Assembly (NCBI GenBank): GCA_963932465.1
Contig: CAWVRF010001061.1
Span: forward strand, 186,001 to 250,000
Length of the DNA stretch: 64,000 nucleotides
DNA from: Maratus speciosus
Taxonomy: Eukaryota > Arthropoda > Arachnida > Araneae > Salticidae
Reading direction: 5' to 3'
Positions within the stretch are counted from its first letter, which is position 1. Every line of letters starts with the position of its first letter. The notes beneath the pieces are model-generated. The model was not told the DNA's origin. It was given only the letters and a program-made list of their open reading frames with translations, and did not search any database. Below are positions 45,976-59,242 of this stretch, piece after piece. A program made the translations under genes and the position numbers.

Positions 45976-46495
45976 TTTTCTTTTCGTTTTGTTTTTTTTT
46001 AAAAAAGAAAGATGTGAAAGCCATCAATTTTAAACGTTTCAGTTTTAAACGGAAGTTTTGTATTTTAAATAGAATGATTGAAAGGATTATATGATGATAT
46101 GAAATATAAAAAAATGCGACGGGAAAAATGTTTTGCGATTTATCACCTGCGTCTCGATAACATAAAAATTTCTGAAATATGAAAAAAAAATCTGTTATGA
46201 TTCAAATTTGAGCTGCCATCATTAGAAAAAAAGTATTTAAAATTAGAAAAAAAAAAAATATTTCGAAAACTAATTCGAATTTAAAAATTCTAATACCAGT
46301 TTTGAGATCTGTGGATCAATATGGATTTTTGGTGTTAATTTCATCTCAAAGTATTCCATATTTTAGGAAAAATCGCCGTGACACATAATCAGTTGTTTAA
46401 TCAGTCGTTTCATAGAATCGTTACATAAATTCGTTTCAATTCAGTCGTTTCATAAAAACCCTTTCATAAACTCGTTTCATTTGGATTTTATATAT

Positions 46496-47582
46496 ACTAG
46501 GGGATCGTACCCGGGCTTCCAGGGTTAAAGAATGTATGTGAAAACATTTTTTTTAATTGAAAACTAATAATTTTTTATATGCAATACATTTTATAGATTG
46601 ACCACTTACATTAAAAAAGCATTTTTCATATGGAAAATACGAATTATACAATCAAATAAATTTTTGAAATTTATCAAAAGCGATATTTTCTTATTAGCCG
46701 CATGCTAAGAGTTATTTGCCAAGATTTTGATACTTATGGCATCCTTTTATATTCTGATAATTTCAGACGTTATACATGACTGGTAAATTTGTGTTTTATT
46801 TATATTATTTTATTTATTTATTCATAGGGAAGTTTTTTAATGGATATTAGCCGTAAGAAAATGATGAACTCTTTATTTTGTTTTAAGGGCAAACGGATTT
46901 AATCTTTCGTAATCGAGCTCCGCGCGATATAGATAAATTAAAAAATATGTAATGCCTTTAAATTGTTTTTAAAACCATAGACAATCAGTAAACTGAGATG
47001 ATCTTTGCAAACAAATTCCATTTGAAAAAAAATCCTATTTGGTGATCTAAAAATTTAAATTGTACGATTACAAATATGTTAGATTTGTATTTTTTCAATA
47101 TTATTCTTTTATTTGTTTATAAAAGAAGTATTAATTTCGTTAATTTGTCTTTCACAAATATGTTAGATAAGTGGTTTTTTTTATATTTTTTTTATTTGTT
47201 TATAAAGGAAGTATTAATTTCGTTATGCAAAAATAGTCAGAAACAAATGCTGAAAAATGTTTGTTGCTTTATGTGCAAAATGTTTATTATTATTATGTAT
47301 TGAAACCGGCACGTGATAAGATAAACTTTAAAAAAAAAATCATGCTTAAAAATTATTTTAGAAAATATAATACATCAATCAATGAATGTAGTTTTTAAAC
47401 AAATTGCATTTGAAAGTAACTTTTTTTCCTTATGCGACGAAAATTGAAAATGGTACGATGGTCAGAAGATTAAAAAATTGCAGTAGCGAAAATTTCTAGA
47501 CCGAAATTTGATCGTGAAGTGTTGCCATTCGCAAAATGACGTCAGTGTTACGAACATATACGTTTGTTCTTTATAATATAGA
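46496..47582 (-). mobile_element. Helitron (non-autonomous)
   Basis: On the minus strand it starts TCTATATTATAAAGAACAAA after an A and ends ...ATCCCCTAG before a T: the A|TC...CTAG|T pattern of Helitrons. 1087 bp. It contains an imperfect 84-bp tandem duplication (47069-47233). Confidence 0.65.
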
Positions 47583-48529
47583 TACTCAATCAGTAAAATA
47601 TAATAAAGATCAGTTATTAGGATGTTGTTATCAATTAAGGCTCTTATACTTGGATTCCCGGAATGAAAACAGCAATTTTCACCTTCTCAAAATTTGCATA
47701 CGCACTTCTCATATCTATATTCATCATTTAAAAAAAATTGTATTTTGTTTGATCATTTAAAAATCAATTTAACTCAAAACTTGAAGTCACGATTATCAGC
47801 AACATATTTTATGTGAACTGACGCACTCTTCACTTGAGATTCTAATCTCAATTCCGAAAATCAAGCAAATTATGTTATTTTGATAAAATTATAGTAGAAT
47901 GTCCTAAAGAATAGCATTAAAATTTTATTATTCGAGAGACTTTTCGACAAAAACTTCAGGAACACGATGTTATTTTAAACCACGAACTATTTGTTTGCTT
48001 GTCTAACTTGCAAATCCATCCAGGCAAGAATAACCAATTTCTGTAATATAAATCGCTATTATTTGCATGTCACCTCTATCTTATTAAGACACTCTAAATT
48101 TTTGTAAAACATTGCGTTTTATCAGTGTGTGATTTAGATTACATTATTTTCAAAAGTGAAGCATTTTCATCTGGGAAGAATTTCAAAGCAGCTGGGCTGT
48201 GAAAATGACGCACTTCTACAAAACATAATTCAGGTTTAAGAATTAAAATATACGCTTTTTTATAAAATGACGTCATTTGCATTCGCTAAAGCAATCCAGT
48301 CTTAAACTTCGTCTGTAGAAAAGTATGCATATGACGTCATTATCACGGAATAACAGCCAATATTTTTGACATAGCTCGTATTTTAATTTCAACGTTTTTT
48401 TCAGGTTTTATGAAAAAATGGCAACAAAAAGATACAGTACCTCCTATTTTTGACTATTTTCCGTTTACTTTCAATGACTTTCAATAGAAATGAGGTACTT
48501 TTGTTGACATAATAAGAAATATGGTATTG

Positions 48530-48776
48530 AAAACTACAAAAAAATTAATATCTCAAAAATAAATTGAGATACAGTTTTCAAACAAATTGCATTTAAAAGA
48601 GCATTTTTTTCCTTATACGACGGTGTAAAAATTAAAAATATGCGATGTTTAGAAGTTTAAAAATTTGCGGTAGAGAAAATTGCAAAACCAAAATTTCATT
48701 TCAAATTTCAAAGTGTTGCCATTCGCAAAATGACGTATGCGTTACGCACAGATATGTTTGTCCTTTATAATATAGA
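48530..48776 (-). mobile_element. Second copy of the same Helitron, 5' part
   Basis: CAAATTGCATTT ... AGTGTTGCCATTCGCAAAATG ... TCCTTTATAATATAGA matches 47398-47582. On the minus strand it starts TCTATATTATAAAGGACAAA after an A. The 3' end was not found in 47590-48530, which is otherwise unassigned AT-rich sequence. Confidence 0.55.
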
Positions 48777-50386
48777 TAGATAGGGTAGATATATATTATG
48801 AGTGAGAGAAGAAATTATTTAGTTATGTATAAAAAATGCAATTGATAGCTTTATTATGATATAATGCATTATAACCGTTATTTAAGACAGATGTAATTAA
48901 TGATAAAATATTTCACTGGAACAAGAAAATGCTTTATTTAAGAAAGATTAAATGAATTATTAGCGCGATATCATATTATACTTGTTATAAAGACTGAACA
49001 AAGGGAAATAATATTAAAAGAAAGAATATATTTTATGATAGAATTTAAATACTTACAAGAGAAATTGAGAGTTTAATTAAAACTAGCTAAATAATTTATA
49101 ATTGATGTTTTTTAAGGTAATTAAAACAACTATACGTGATTTGACATCACTTATATATCACAGTTTTTTACCGTTTGATACTTATAGAACTTTATCATAC
49201 TAAGTTTGTAGTTATCTCTCTTCTTCTTTTTCTTTCTATTTTTAATTTTTCTGTGGAAATTGTCTCAGAGTAAGTTAACTAACTGCATCTCTGTGATTTT
49301 ACTCCCCTTCTCCCATATACTTCCTACTATGAAATTTTTGTAGTATCAAATTGTGTTTGGGGAGTTAAATTTATTGATGCTTGGTTCGTTAGTGCAATTG
49401 TGTATGTTTCAAAATGAAGTCTTGCTTTTGTGTATGGAATTTTTGTGTAAACTTTATTTGTTGGTACAGTTGGTGAGACCTATTTACCCCTTTAAATTTT
49501 TTCTGAGCAGAACCTATTTGCGAAATATATTAAATAGAAATCCAAAATACTCCAAGATAACTACCCGGTAGAATGAATTGTAATTTCGTATTGGCATAAT
49601 TAACCCTTCTAGATATGGATTTCTGTTAAAATTTGCACAGTTTACGATACATATTTCTCGAATATTAACTTCATACTTTATTTATCATGAAATTAATTTT
49701 TATGACTGTATATTTTTGAAAATGTACACAAACTACATGTCATTCTCACACAACTGTACACCATGCTTACACAAGTATATACAATGATCACACAACTACA
49801 TACCATACTCACACAACTACATATCATACTGACCCTGTGATAAACACACACGTTGTCATTTAAAGTTCATTACGGCTGTTCTTAACTGCTCTGCTCAACA
49901 AGAACAAAACGTTTTGACACATTCCCAAATTCATTTTTTTAACGGAAAGGTATAAAATTGGAAAGCCTGGCCATGAAAGCGATTTGGAATTGAACCGTTT
50001 TTTCCATTTTTTATCAATCAATTGCCTATTGAAATATAAGCGATTTTGATCACGTGACAAACACGTGTTTTGCCCGCTCTTGAGTGCTTTTTCTTCCTTC
50101 GCGCGGAAATTCGGTTCAAAACGCCCACTTTGACACTATTTTCTGAAAGATCTATTGCGTTTGCAAAAAAAAAAAAAAAAAAGAAAAAAAGAAAAAAAAA
50201 ATGGAAAAAACAGCTAAATTACATAGTTTCTGAACAACAACACCAGCGAGTTTCATGCATTTTCGAACAAAAATAAATTAAAACTTATGTTAGAAATTTG
50301 CCCTTTTGAATTTGAGAACACCCTTAAAAAATGTTATTTTGAACAGATTTTATGTATAAAAATGTATTTAATTCTTTTTATTTTAG
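48777..50386. other. AT-rich intronic sequence with a minisatellite
   Basis: No genes or TIRs seen. At 49731-49835 an imperfect repeat of about 23 bp (CACAACTACATACCATACT type) occurs about five times. A poly-A stretch lies at 50166-50200. Confidence 0.5.
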
Positions 50387-50548
50387 CGTCTTTAATTTTA
50401 TCAAGCCTGGATGAGAATGTAGATCCTTGCGATAATTTTTATCAGTTTGCGTGTGGAGGATGGTTAAAGACGCATCATATCCCAGATGACAAACCATCTG
50501 TGAGTGTGTATAGTGAAGCAAGATATACTTTAAATTTACAACTTAAAA
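50387..50548 (+). CDS. M13 peptidase, exon with PCxxFYxFACGGW motif
   Basis: Acceptor TTTTATTTTAG| and donor |GTAAGT. With the base carried from 34565 it begins ASLILSSLDEN and continues VDPCDNFYQFACGGW, the most diagnostic N-terminal block of M13 peptidases (neprilysin/ECE), then LKTHHIPDDKPSVSVY. It ends in phase 1 at LNLQLK. The cysteines of this block form conserved disulfides in the family. The product should be a type II ectoenzyme cleaving small peptides; the HExxH zinc site is not in this window. Confidence 0.95.
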
Positions 50549-51540
50549 GTAAGTATTTTTTTCTTTTTGCTTATCAGTATTTTTGGTAAATTTAAACATT
50601 TTCTTACTTTCTGTAACTTACAGTTTTTAGATATTGTTAGCTAAGGTAATCAATCACAGTATGCCAAATAAATAAATAAATAAAATAAAATATAATAAAA
50701 TAAAATAAAATCTTAGAATGTGATTTGAAAAGTTTTATAAAATTTCCTTTTCTGTAAATTTTGTTTATTTTATATTTATCTAGATTAATTGTAAAAGAAA
50801 ATGTTGTCTAATTGTGTGACTCTTGTACAGTACGTAAGAAAAAAAAATCTGAACGATTCTGATAACATCAACGTTGTGAAATAAAGACGCTTGCACTTTT
50901 TTTTTATGATCTTCAAAATTCTCGTTATAGTGATATTTTCTAGAAGGGCAGTTTATGCGATTCAGTTTTCAGTTTTGAAAATCTCATTACGAGCCCTGAT
51001 ATATTTTTTCATTTGATTTTTCATGCCACATTTACCCTAAACGAATGTTTTCACTGCTCTTTTTTAAAAACTTGCACTAAATCTGAGTTAAAATGTGTCC
51101 GTGAACTGTGTCAATATTTAACAAAAACGGAAAATTATGCATCCGGTATAGATTATGCACACTATGCCACACTAACAGAAAAATTTTCATACATAAGCTA
51201 AATAAACAATTTAAAATATATAACTCAGTAAAAAATATTTTCAGCAATTGCTGTCAGTAGACGTTAATGTGTGCAAAATCTATGAAGCACTGTGTGCGAT
51301 CTATAGCATTTATACACACCTCGTAACACATTAAAAATTTATTAAAAATTTATAAAGTTTCAAACTTCATACCACAGTTTTAAACATCCAGTAATTACAT
51401 GCACAGTCCGCCCTGTAACTGAATGTTTTGGGTGTCTCTGTAAAACACCGCAAACACGTTTTCCCAATAGATAATAATGTAATAGAATTTTCTTGTGCAT
51501 TACTGTAAACGAACTATAAATGTTACTTATTCTACAGCTA
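50549..51540. other. Intronic AT-rich sequence
   Basis: (TAAAA)n-like tract at about 50672-50712. A 62-codon frame near 51013-51201 has no recognisable domain and no neighbouring exon signals I trust. Confidence 0.5.
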
Positions 51541-52990
51541 CAAGTCAAAGAATTAGAATAATAGAAAAAAAGGAATTGTGAAAAAAGGTTTTTTATGCAT
51601 CGCTTATTAAAAAATAATATTGGATAAATATTGTAAGAATCTGCATAGTTTGTAAAACCTTAGCATAAAAATCAAAGGAAATAAAATACAAAAATTAAAA
51701 TAATTATTCACACTTGGAAAAAATCAAAATATTAGTATAACAATTTACCTAGCTCAAAATATTAGAATAATGCATTGCAAATAACAAGAGTTAAAAAAAA
51801 CGTAAAATAGTTGTTCTTTAATATTTTGTAGACTCACCTTTACATTTTATAACAGCACGAACTCGCTTTGAACTCGCTTTTGCACAGACATGACCCTGTC
51901 GACTTTATGCTTGAAAGAACCTCAACTTTGTTTTTTGGCGTAATATTTTGCAGTCTTTTCTTCATTATTCCACACAAATTCTCTATAGGATTTAAATCAG
52001 GCGAATTAGCCGGCCAGGGAAGTACGCTAATTTGGTGTTGGCTAAGCTAGTTCTTGGTGGACACTGACCTGTGTGAAGGTGTAAATCATGTTGGAAAATA
52101 AAATTGTCACCACACAGATCTTCCGATGATGGCATCATGAAATGCTCAAGGAGTTCTTGATATATCCCAGAATAAATCCTTTCTTTAACGATACATAGCC
52201 ATGCAAGACCATAACATTATACTGGCTGCAAATTTCCCTGATCGTTTCTTGCAATCATTGTCATATGCTTCTTGCTTCATTCAACATACACGAACACCTT
52301 GATCACCATATGTTACGCAAAACATACTCTCATCACTAAACAATATGTTTTTCCAATCATCCAAGCTTCATAAAAGTCTTTTTCTGCACCACTTCACTCT
52401 GTCCCTTTTCTGTTTAATAATCATCAGGGGCTTTATCTTTGGTAAACGAGATTGAAATCCAAGTTGATGGAGACGTCTTAGAGTTGTAGATTTACTCACA
52501 TCAGTACCGTTTCCAATACAAATATCTTACACTTCTGAAACGGTTTTCTTTGGCAATATACTATAGGCTTTCTATCATCTCTCTCAGTAATTTTTGGCTT
52601 TCGCCCGCTATTTAGATGCTTGTTTGCAAAATGTCCGTCGTTAAAATACTGCTTTATTGCTCTAATAACACTTGGTGCAAAACATTTTAAGTAACTGGCG
52701 ATATATTTCTGATTAAGACCTTCTTTATGCAAATCAACATTACGATTCTTTGTAAACTCCGTTATGTCGGACAAACGACCCATGTTTCACACAAAATGAA
52801 AACAGTGATGATGCAAAACGTTTTTATAACTCGAAGATGAACTCCCGCAGAAGCTAATTTTATGCTTAATTTATACAACCTTCTGAACAAATCAGGAAAA
52901 TTCATAAGTATTCCAAGTTTTTGAACTACCTATTTTAGCATTCTAATTTTTTGAACCACCTAGTTAGTTATTCTATTACTTTGAATAACG
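51541..52990 (-). mobile_element. Tc1-like transposon (dead)
   Basis: Terminal repeats CAAAGAATTAGAATAATAG (about 51547) and, inverted, CAAAGTAATAGAATAACTA (about 52965-52984) bound about 1.45 kb containing a minus-strand transposase relic. Exact ends and TA sites are not secure. Located in the 50549-59158 intron. Confidence 0.75.
51847..52783 (-). pseudogene. Tc1-like transposase relic
   Basis: The N-terminus is open from 52783 to 52496: MGRLSDITEFTKNRNVDLHK then a helix-turn-helix region ending GRKPKITERDDR, as in Tc1 transposases. Stops and shifts follow. Near the end, PANSPDLNPIENLCGIMKK (about 51960-52020) is the D34E C-terminal motif with the catalytic glutamate in PIEN. Broken in several places, so inactive. 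Confidence 0.82.
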
Positions 52991-53670
52991 AAAATAATTT
53001 TACAAAAATACAATATTTACTCAAAATTTAATCTTTTACAGTTTTAATTTTCTTTAATAACTTGCAAATTTATAAAAACACCAGCCGTTGTTCTTTTTCA
53101 ATTGTACTACACAAATAAAGCTAAATGCAACTGCAAATACAAATGAAATGAATTACTCTGATTTTCTTTTTTATTTGGAGGTGTATACCCCACAGAAAGC
53201 ATGCTGTTGTCCACTAAAATGATTATGATCAGTGCCATTATGTTTGAATTATAACATCACAACAAGCGAATTTTGTCAATAAACGATACAACAGAATTCT
53301 TTGATGTATCCCTGTAAACCAGGCATGTTAAACAAGTGGTCCGCTAAGCCTGTGGAATTTTCCATATGTTTGTTTCAGTTCATTTTTGGTGCAGAATACA
53401 CTTTAGACTTATCGTGGCTGTAGTGCTGCCAATTTGGAGAATTTTTTCATTAAAAAATTCTACTATTATTTCAGAATAATAATTTTCACTTTATTTAATG
53501 GCAGAAATTCCTAGATGAAGTAAAGCAAAGATTACTGAGTCAAAACAATTGTCAGATATTTCAAATAAAACAATTCCACAGGCACCATTGGTGTTGCGTT
53601 AATGATGATAAACATCAGAAAGTATATGGCGTCATTGTCAAGAGATTGTAGATACAAAAATATACAAGTT
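52991..53670. other. Intronic AT-rich sequence, nothing recognised
   Basis: No frame, RNA gene or terminal repeat that I can support. Confidence 0.5.
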
Positions 53671-54075
53671 GGAAATTGCTCGTCAAACGTGGAGAATGAG
53701 GTGCATTCGTAGTATAACTAGTTTTATGAATATTTTTTGCACAGCATATTGTACTAAAAATATATTTTAGTGCACTTCATAAGTACGTATCAATTTCATT
53801 CTGTTCGAAAGTTTCAGTTCATTCTGTTTCATCATTAAAATGCACTTGAAATAATTTTTTCCCATTGGCCTTAATGTATCGGAAAAATTTTGACTGTCTC
53901 TGTAATTAAACTATACATCCGATTTTCATAAAATTTGAAATAACTCGACAAAATTTTGCAACAATTATATATTTAAAATTTCAGACCATTCTGTTAGGTA
54001 GTTTTTGCTCTGTTATATGCGGACGGACAGATAGACATACGTACAGACGGAAGGACTGAACGACGACTATAGGTT
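53671..54075 (+). mobile_element. Repeat family B, copy 1
   Basis: Starts ACAAGTTGGAAATTGCTCGT and ends in GGACGGACAGATAGACATAC-type simple repeat. Shares this start, the ATTAAACTATACATCCG unit and TTTTTGCTCTGTTATATGCG with 63287-64000. It has one tandem unit where the other copy has three. Confidence 0.6.
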
Positions 54076-54442
54076 CTATGTATTTATATAATTACGAACG
54101 CACCTAAAAAATTGAAAGCTACAAAGGATAGATTTGGAGTTTGAAAGTGTAAAGATTTATAAAAATTTTATATTATTTTTTAATAAATTGTTGTGCGTTT
54201 TATGTTGAAACTAATAGTATTTTACTGCTCTCTTCAACTTACATCACATAACAAAATAATGTGCAAATTTTTATTGGGTACTAAAACTGTATAAAAACTG
54301 TATATAAAATACGGCGATAATTAACGATAATTAAAAGTTAAAAAAATTAAATTAAATAATTTTTACATGAGTAGATTATGAATGATATGAATTCCACTGT
54401 TTTTGTGGGAAAAAAAGCTACCCTGGCTCTTTATTCGAGACA

Positions 54443-56039
54443 CACTGCAAATAGAGGCGTCTTAAATTTAGACACATATGTGACTGAAAAAGAATTTCAG
54501 TCACTTAAGTGTCTGAATCTGAAAATTCAGACATAACAGACGTCTAAATTTAAGACACATAAATGTCTTACTATGATCATGCTATAAACGAACCGAGAAA
54601 CATGTGTAAATTATCCAACAACCGTCTGATTTTAAGACGATACGCTCCAAGCGATAGTTAAACATCATCTTTGGTACTATTCTTAACAGCCAATCAGAAC
54701 GCTGATTTTCGCGCGTGTCATCTACAGAGCACCTTCATGAGATAAGAACAGAAAGAATTAAATTTTCACCGCCGCCATTGCTTGGATTAAAAGGATATGT
54801 GTTAATCTGGGTATTTATAGAACGAACGAGTAAGTCATATTTAATTCTAATATTTTATTCCGATAGATTTTTATACCTTTGAATATGATTGAAATCGTTT
54901 ATAAAAATTTATCTCTTTTCTGTAGTTTAATGCTAAATTTTTGATTTCACTAACGGTCGTCTGTTATATGCCTTCTTAATGTAACGGAATGAAATATAAT
55001 TGTTTTGAAAATTAAATAGCAATGCTGTAATTCGATTTGCTTGACCTTTGTAAATAAACGAATGAGTGATAGTTTAATCTTCATTTTCGATAGGGTGATG
55101 TGAAATAATTATAATTTGTCTTTGCTCAAAAACAAAACTTGCAACATAGGTTTGAAAAGTTGAATGATTCATCGCTTCATTTATCAGAGATAAAAACATT
55201 AAATTGAAGCCATTTGTAACTGTGTTTATTCTATGTTTGTTTTTTACTGTTTACTGACTATAAACGCTTGTAGTATATGACATCAGGCATTTATTTTATT
55301 TTTTGTTATTATTATTATTTTGGAGCTAAATATGATGATTCATATTATTATGATATTAGGAAAAGTTTTCAGATTGAAAAAAAGCATTAATATTGTGAAA
55401 TTTGACTGTATATATTGCAGTTTTTAATCACGGAAAGATTTATTCTTATTGATTTTTTAATTTATTATTGAAAATCGTAAATTTTGATATCCAATGTTTC
55501 AGATTTAACATTTACCAAATTTCTAAAAATAATATGAAATTTTTATATCATCCAGTAAAATTTTCGAAACATTAAACAAACGGAGAAACATTTTATTCAT
55601 ATTTTGCAGTTTACGTTGCTGTTTAGCAGTATAATTATAAAGTTTAATTAATATTTTTTGTGTTTTTTAAATTTGTATATTAACTTTTGTAATTTATATG
55701 CAAGCATTTTTTTGCGATATTTTGTTCATGATTTAAAATTTTTAAAATTGAGTAATGCGAGAAATAATTATTAAATTTCCTTTTACTGCAATCGAATTTG
55801 CAACGGTTCTGGTACAAGTAATTGTTGGCACTAAAAAAAATTACGCATGATAATTTAGACATAAATAAAGAGTTGTTTATGCCTTGATATGAAGTTTATG
55901 TATAAAACTGCCTTATATTTTTAAAAGTTCGTATTTACTTATATGATACAGTATTAAATATATTTTTAAGCCATTTAATAACTGCTTTTTTATGTTCAAA
56001 ACGTTTTCAAACAATTAAGAATAGTACGTATACTGTCTG

Positions 56040-56070
<31 letters not shown>

Positions 56071-57594
56071 CTATTTCTTAGATCATTATTTTCTTATCAA
56101 ATATATAAAATCTATTTAGCTCATATTCAAAGGATAAAAATTTTACAGGAATAAAAAATAAAATAAATTAAATATGACTTATATCGTGTTGTTCCATAAA
56201 AAAGAATAATAATGATATACATTTTTAAGCAATAGCGGGTGAAAATTTTAAATTGAATACGGAATATGTTTAAAGAAAATTATATACATATTCCGAAGAA
56301 TGATATATAAAATTAGATACCAAACTGGTGTTTACTTTTAACTAAATAATGACAAATTACCACATATTTAAAAAGAAAAAAAAAATATTACACATGTTTA
56401 CTACTTAAAATGACTTAACTATTTTATTTATATGTACTTAAATGACAAATACAAAAATGGCTAAGTTTTGAAATTAGAAGTAATTTTTTTTTCTCAATGC
56501 TATTAAAATAGAATATTTATTTACTATTTTATTATTTACTCATGGTTATATAGCTGTTGTGATTATCATCTGATGCATATGTAAAATTGCCTATGGGGCA
56601 AAATCTAATTTTTTAATTATATGAATTTTCCTTTTTTGGGGGGCGGGACGGGAGGGGGATTTTCTTGCCCATTTTCGCGTACACGGGATTTTTTAAATCT
56701 CTTTCGACATTCCACCGACTATGATAAATATTTTGAACTTTTAGAGTAGGACAAGATAAATATATATATATATATATATATATATCCATATACCTTAAAA
56801 ACCCTTAATAGCGAACACTTCGGGACCGCGAAATTTGTCGGATAATCGGAGATGCCTGCTTTTGTGAGGTAAAAATAATACAAATATGTATGCCTTGCGG
56901 ATCAAAAAAGTATTCGCTAAATCGAAGTATCCGCTATTCGGGAATGTCCATTAACCTCCATAACGGATACTCCCGAATACCGGGCATCTGTATTTAGCTA
57001 ACAATACTGCAGGGTTGCATTTTTTGCAAAAGGACTCCTTGATTAAAGCATGGGTAGTGCCCCGTTCTCTTACGATTTTAGTTCCCCCAAATTTCATGTG
57101 CAATATTTGCGAAGCTTATATTTTAAATCTGTTTCGAAATTGTACTGATTATAATCAATATTTTGAACTTTTAAAGTAAAGTAAGATTAAAAACAAAATT
57201 TTAAAAAATCTAATATTTAGATAAATATTTTTTCTTTTTAATCTTATTCTACTCCTGAAACAAAATACTCATTATAATTAGTACAATGTCGTAAAAGATT
57301 TAAATTATCAGCTTTATGAAAATTGCATACTAAAATTGGGAGCACCAGAAAATCAGGCGGTATGGGGGTAGAGGGGGCAGGACAACGGCCAGATATTTTC
57401 CCAGTATTCAGCATGGTCAAACATGGCTACATAAAATGCTTACAAAAAATGTCTGCGATTCAGACGTTTCAAGTGTCTGAAATTCAGTCGCAAAAATTGT
57501 CTGAAAAAATTCAGACATTTTAAAATGTCTGAAAATTGAACACTCCGTTTCAGACACTTAAGTGACTGAATTTCAGACATTTTAATTTACAGTG
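54443..57594. mobile_element. 3.15-kb CACTG-ended element with palindromic subterminal repeats
   Basis: Left end CACTGCAAATAGAGG and, inverted, right end CACTGTAAATTAAAATG. Both ends are packed with GTCTGAATTTCAGAC-type palindromes (GTCTGAAA, TCAGACA, GTGACTGAAA) within about 120-170 bp. The interior has a CCAATCAGAACGCTG block (54690-54705) with nearby GC-rich sequence, a 28-nt poly-T (56047-56074), a (TA)n tract (56758-56785) and an inverted duplication near 57120-57330. No transposase frame. CACTG ends occur in several DNA transposon groups, so I leave the superfamily open. Confidence 0.62.
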
Positions 57595-57665
57595 CATACG
57601 TAGTAGAACACGAGGATTTTGAATTTGTGCTCATTAATTATTTTCATTATTATAGGTTAGTACAG

Positions 57666-57705
57666 TGGTGCGCAAACTATTTTTATTTCCGACCCCCCCC
57701 CCCCC
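57666..57705 (+). mobile_element. Possible hAT left end
   Basis: CAGTGGTGCGCAAACTATTT resembles hAT termini and is followed by a poly-C run. No matching right end or 8-bp duplication found before 59158. Confidence 0.4.
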
Positions 57706-57844
57706 CTTTTGTATAAAATTTTATCGCGACCCATGGATAGATAGGTAGGATGTGTTGAAAAAATCGAAATTTGTGAGATCAACTTCTAATAGTTGCCTTT
57801 TGTGTTTATAAGAATAACACGTAAAAAAACATCGGTTACCATCT

Positions 57845-58225
57845 TTAGTTCAGGCATGGATTTTTATTGCCTGACTCCCGTAATTTCATTTGGGTAGCGT
57901 AGGTGAAGGTCAATACTTCCACGTCTTTTGATCGAAGGCCTTTGGTTTTGCGGCGTTTGCTTTTTTCACTTGAATCTACAGAAGATTTTTGAGGACGACC
58001 GGGATTGACCTTCTTTTATGAGCATCTATCCATTTTTTTAAACTAGATTTTAATAACGGAGAGCTTTTGCTTCATCTCAACTATCCTTGTATCACCTTCA
58101 GAATAATTTCTTAATAATTCTTGCTCCATACATTTTAGCCTTCCACCAAATGTTGACTCATTTGAGCGTTTGGCATACAACGCATTTCGAGTCATAGACC
58201 TCAATTCAGAAGGCCCTGTTAACAA
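57845..58225 (-). pseudogene. Relic of a repetitive protein (N-terminal GRP..RRKT type)
   Basis: Minus-strand frame 58012-57845 reads NPGRPQKSSVDSSEKSKRRK ... followed by YATQMKLRESGN. Upstream, in another frame, 58225-58043 gives TFGGRLKCMEQELLRNYSEG. The text looks protein-like and resembles, from memory, the N-terminal part of the same unnamed repetitive family as the relic at 30790-31800. Only a fragment; function unknown. Confidence 0.45.
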
Positions 58226-59158
58226 AATAAATAAAAAACTAAATACCAGTAATTTTTATCAGAAATTGTAAAAACTACAAGAAACTCGTTAAAAATAGGG
58301 GGGCGGTTTCGAGCGGTTGATTTTTTTTTAAAATAAATATCTTGTATGCTAAGTACTACATGTTACACAATAGTTTTCATTGCTTAGATATGTTTATAAA
58401 TATAACAAAATCCTGTCTAAATATCTTAGATAATTATATTTATGCCACTGTTAATTACACTTAAGTTATCGATCATTTAGACAAAAATAGGCTGGATATT
58501 CATTACATAAATGCAATGTGTATAAAATACATACCTAGTTCAGAATAATCCATCACAACAATAACCATTAAATTGTTTAGACACAAAACTACAAGAGATT
58601 TTAAAACACTAAAATCTGAGAGCATCCGAAAATTACACGATAACTATAGGTGAAGTCCAATTTCCGACTGTTCGCGTGGCGCACTGTGTCGTGCAAGTGC
58701 TTTGCGCGTTTCGCATTTGGATGCAGTAAATACTTAACATTTTGAGGAATAATAATACACGGTAGGAAACCGATTTTTAAAATGATCATTTTTGGCCATG
58801 TTTTGGGACTAAATGCCACTCCGTGCAGCGGGAGTATGACTATGTTCAGTAAAATATGCAAATGTGGGATATTTTTAAAAATCTCATTAATGTATCATGA
58901 CTTTTATGGAAGTATTTTTGAACTATAACAATTTTATATTTTTTCAGTATGTCCAAGCAAAATTTCTATTAATATTTTATTGTATAATGTAACAAAGGTT
59001 GCTAATTATTTCAATTTACTAATTAACTTTTTTTTTTCACCGTAGTTGAATTTGCATATTTTCAATAACTACACTTTGTATTATCATTTTTGTGGAGCAC
59101 TGTATGTGTGTTTGTGTCTATGTATGCGTGTACACATCGTTTTTTCTTGTCTTTTTAG
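58226..59158. other. Intronic sequence upstream of the last visible exon
   Basis: 58601-58861 is less AT-rich and has an 86-codon minus-strand frame without recognisable domains; it may be another part of the adjacent relic. The rest is AT-rich with a pyrimidine tract before 59159. Confidence 0.4.
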
Positions 59159-59242
59159 CTCTTCTGGAAACGAAGCTGGATGGCACAGAACCACGTTTTA
59201 TCACAATGGCAAAGGAATTATATGACACATGTATGGACATAA
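59159..59242 (+). CDS. M13 peptidase, exon with LYxxCM motif
   Basis: Acceptor TTGTCTTTTTAG| and donor |GTAAGT. With the base from 50548 it reads TLLETKLDGTEPRFITMAKE then LYDTCMDI, phase 1 at the end. This matches the M13 region after the FACGGW block, where an AKxLYxxCM segment supplies another conserved cysteine. It continues the gene without a missing segment. The remaining roughly 600 residues, including the zinc site, must lie beyond 64000. Confidence 0.9.
   Translation, partial: LFWKRSWMAQNHVLSQWQRNYMTHVWT

Noticed and set aside
58601..58861. 86-codon minus-strand frame as a host gene
   Set aside because: No recognisable domain or splice context; may be part of the neighbouring relic.
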